Part shown: positions 6,289 to 7,379 of the stretch, piece by piece
How positions within the stretch are numbered: position 1 is the first letter of the stretch
Layout of the letters: each line of letters opens with the position of its first letter
DNA from: Candidatus Neomicrothrix sp. UBA7884
GTDB lineage: Bacteria > Actinomycetota > Acidimicrobiia > Acidimicrobiales > MedAcidi-G1
Length of the DNA: 7,379 bases
NCBI GenBank assembly: GCA_002501135.1
Contig: DLRQ01000068.1
Span: 1 to 7,379, forward strand
Direction of reading: 5' to 3'
The notes under the pieces: model-generated
Told to the model about the DNA's origin: nothing
Database searches by the model: none
Seen by the model: only the letters and a program-made list of their open reading frames with translations
Position numbers and translations under genes: made by a program

Positions 6289-7067
6289 CCGGAGAACGCA
6301 GGCCGCTGATCAGCGGCAACTGGAAGATGAACCACAACCACTTCGAGGCCATTCAGGCAGTGCAGAAGCTGTCCTACCTGCTCTCGGCCAACGACTACGA
6401 CGCCGTGGACGTCTCGGTACATCCGCCGTTCACGGATATGAGGTCAGTTCAGACGGTCCTTCAGTCCGATGAGATTCCGGTCGCTCTGGGTGCCCAGGAC
6501 TGCCACTGGGAGGCTGCCGGTGCCTTCACCGGCGAGGTGGCGCCGGCGATGCTTGCCAAGTTGGACGTATCGCTCGTGATCGTGGGGCACTCGGAGCGGA
6601 GACAGTTGTTCGGTGAGACCGATGAGGTCGTCAACAAGAAGGTGAAGGCTGTTCTTGCCGCGGGCATGACGCCGATCATGTGCTGTGGCGAGACCCTCGA
6701 GGAGCGCGAGGCTGGAACTACAGAGGCCAGGGTTGCCGGCCAGGTGCGGGCAGGTCTCGCTGGCGTGCCGCCCGAACAGGTCGCGTCCCTTGTGGTTGCC
6801 TATGAACCGATCTGGGCCATCGGCACCGGAAGAGTGGCTACCCCCGAGGACGCACAGGCTGTCTGTTTGGGCATCAGGCAGGTGGTACGAGACGACTCCG
6901 GGAACGCGGCGGCCGATTCGGTTCGAATCCAGTACGGCGGTTCCGTAAAGCCAGTGAGCGCTCCCGATCTGATGAGGCAACCCGATATCGATGGTGCGCT
7001 CGTCGGTGGCGCCTCGTTGGACCCGGAGGAGTTTGCCCGAATCATCGCCTACAGACTGGTCGGCTGA
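6285..7067 (+). CDS. tpiA: Triosephosphate isomerase
   Basis: Interconverts dihydroxyacetone phosphate and glyceraldehyde-3-phosphate, feeding gap. The 260-residue TIM barrel has all catalytic residues: Asn12 and Lys14 in SGNWKMN, the electrophilic His102 in IVGHSERR, and the general base Glu174 in VAYEPIWAIGTG; the last merges into the flexible lid over the active site. Phosphate-binding QYGGSV (217-222) and GALVGGASL (237-245) are intact. Length is within the usual 245-260. The start is GTG at 6285, overlapping the pgk stop by four bases and preceded by a good ribosome site, giving a translationally coupled pair. A short 30-base spacer containing a possible promoter separates it from secG. 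Nothing is unusual in the coding sequence. Confidence 0.98.
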   Translation: MTGERRPLISGNWKMNHNHFEAIQAVQKLSYLLSANDYDAVDVSVHPPFTDMRSVQTVLQSDEIPVALGAQDCHWEAAGAFTGEVAPAMLAKLDVSLVIVGHSERRQLFGETDEVVNKKVKAVLAAGMTPIMCCGETLEEREAGTTEARVAGQVRAGLAGVPPEQVASLVVAYEPIWAIGTGRVATPEDAQAVCLGIRQVVRDDSGNAAADSVRIQYGGSVKPVSAPDLMRQPDIDGALVGGASLDPEEFARIIAYRLVG

Positions 7068-7082
7068 CGCTTCCTCCAGCGA

Positions 7083-7088
7083 TAGCCT
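7083..7088 (+). promoter_or_regulatory. Possible internal promoter -10 hexamer before secG
   Basis: TAGCCT, identical to the hexamer before the transporter gene, ends nine bases before the secG ATG. The 30-base tpiA-secG gap has no Shine-Dalgarno. Initiation about seven bases downstream would give a nearly leaderless secG transcript (two or three leader bases). Read-through from the glycolytic operon is also possible. Confidence 0.4.
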
Positions 7089-7097
7089 GCACTCACC

Positions 7098-7322
7098 ATG
7101 TTCGTTCTCGTAGCAATCATCCAGGCATCCTCGGGACTGGGAATCATCTTCCTCGTGCTCCTCCACAGCGGTAAGGGCGGTGGCTTGTCCGACATGTTCG
7201 GTGGGGGTATCGGCGCTCAGACTGCTGGATCAACCGTTGTCGAGCAGAACCTGGACCGCATCACGATCGTGACGGCCCTCGTGTTCGCCTTCACCACGAT
7301 CGCCCTGGGGTTGATGTTCTAG
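7098..7322 (+). CDS. secG: Preprotein translocase subunit SecG
   Basis: SecG is the small, non-essential-in-many-species subunit of the SecYEG protein-conducting channel in the cytoplasmic membrane; it assists SecA-driven export. The 74-residue sequence has the expected two hydrophobic helices (about residues 3-22 and 54-74) separated by the glycine-rich loop, which contains HSGKGGGLSDMFGGG (23-37) and the family-typical GAQTAGSTVVEQNLDRIT (39-56). Length is normal. It follows tpiA, as it does in many actinobacteria and firmicutes, and precedes a tRNA gene. No ribosome site is seen, but a -10-like TAGCCT lies just upstream, suggesting leaderless or nearly leaderless expression. Start at 7098 is the only ATG that preserves the first helix. 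Confidence 0.95.
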   Translation: MFVLVAIIQASSGLGIIFLVLLHSGKGGGLSDMFGGGIGAQTAGSTVVEQNLDRITIVTALVFAFTTIALGLMF

Positions 7323-7337
7323 GCGGCGCCCTGCGTT

Positions 7338-7351
7338 CCGGGTCTTCCCGG
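7338..7351 (+). terminator. Short GC hairpin after secG, possible terminator
   Basis: CCGGG and CCCGG pair around a TCTT loop, a five-base-pair all-GC stem 16 bases after the secG stop; two further T-G wobble pairs could extend it. There is no T-tract, so it would be an atypical, actinobacterial-style terminator or simply a chance hairpin. Its place between secG and the tRNA fits termination of the operon. Confidence 0.35.
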
Positions 7352-7358
7352 GGGTCAC

Positions 7359-7379
7359 GTCGGAGTGGCGGAATTGGCA
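7359..7379 (+). tRNA. Probable tRNA-Leu, 3'-truncated by window edge
   Basis: The last 21 bases read as a tRNA 5' end: a seven-base acceptor strand GTCGGAG, the linker TG, the D-stem strand GCG, and the D-loop start GAATTGGCA. This GTGGCGGAATTGGCA pattern is typical of bacterial leucine tRNAs, and a tRNA-Leu next to secG is common in actinobacteria. Anticodon, variable arm and 3' half lie outside the window, so isoacceptor identity cannot be read. Confidence 0.75.

Noticed and set aside
7068..7081. Hairpin CGCT/AGCG between tpiA and secG as a terminator
   Set aside because: Only four base pairs with a six-base loop and no T-tract; too weak to support.

Overview
This GC-rich window holds a conserved bacterial housekeeping neighbourhood of the uvrC-rapZ-gap-pgk-tpiA-secG type, which is characteristic of Actinobacteria. 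Three things point to a high-GC actinobacterium, possibly class Acidimicrobiia: the gene order, the cysteine spacing in UvrC (C-x14-C-x7-C-x3-C), and a compact phosphoglycerate kinase (377 residues, with a shortened segment before the LLENLRF motif). The class-level placement is inference. Several genes lack a Shine-Dalgarno sequence and instead have a -10-like hexamer just before the start codon, which fits the leaderless transcription common in this phylum.

Layout. Bases 1-1461 carry the C-terminal three quarters of uvrC (+); its GIY-YIG nuclease domain lies outside the window. Convergent to it, nine bases away, is a DMT/EamA-family membrane transporter (1471-2307, -). That gene diverges from a class I SAM-dependent methyltransferase (2365-3105, +) across a 57-base intergenic stretch containing a perfect 11-bp inverted repeat. 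rapZ (3137-3985, +) follows, apparently with its own leaderless promoter. After a 126-base gap comes the lower-glycolysis operon gap (4112-5149), pgk (5155-6288) and tpiA (6285-7067), tightly spaced, then secG (7098-7322). A short GC hairpin and the first 21 bases of a probable tRNA-Leu close the window. No gene-free stretch exceeds 130 bases.

How the genes work together. gap, pgk and tpiA encode three consecutive or linked steps of triose metabolism, and the pgk/tpiA stop-start overlap suggests translational coupling. secG, the small SecYEG translocon subunit, is a conserved downstream partner. UvrC works in nucleotide excision repair. RapZ is a nucleotide- and amino-sugar-phosphate-binding regulator. 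The transporter and methyltransferase have no evident link to these processes and look like a lineage-specific insertion.

The window is mostly ordinary. I do not see an undescribed system in it. The points most worth a second look are the absence of the yvcK and whiA genes normally found between rapZ and gap, the inverted repeat spanning the divergent promoters, and the recurring leaderless-promoter architecture.
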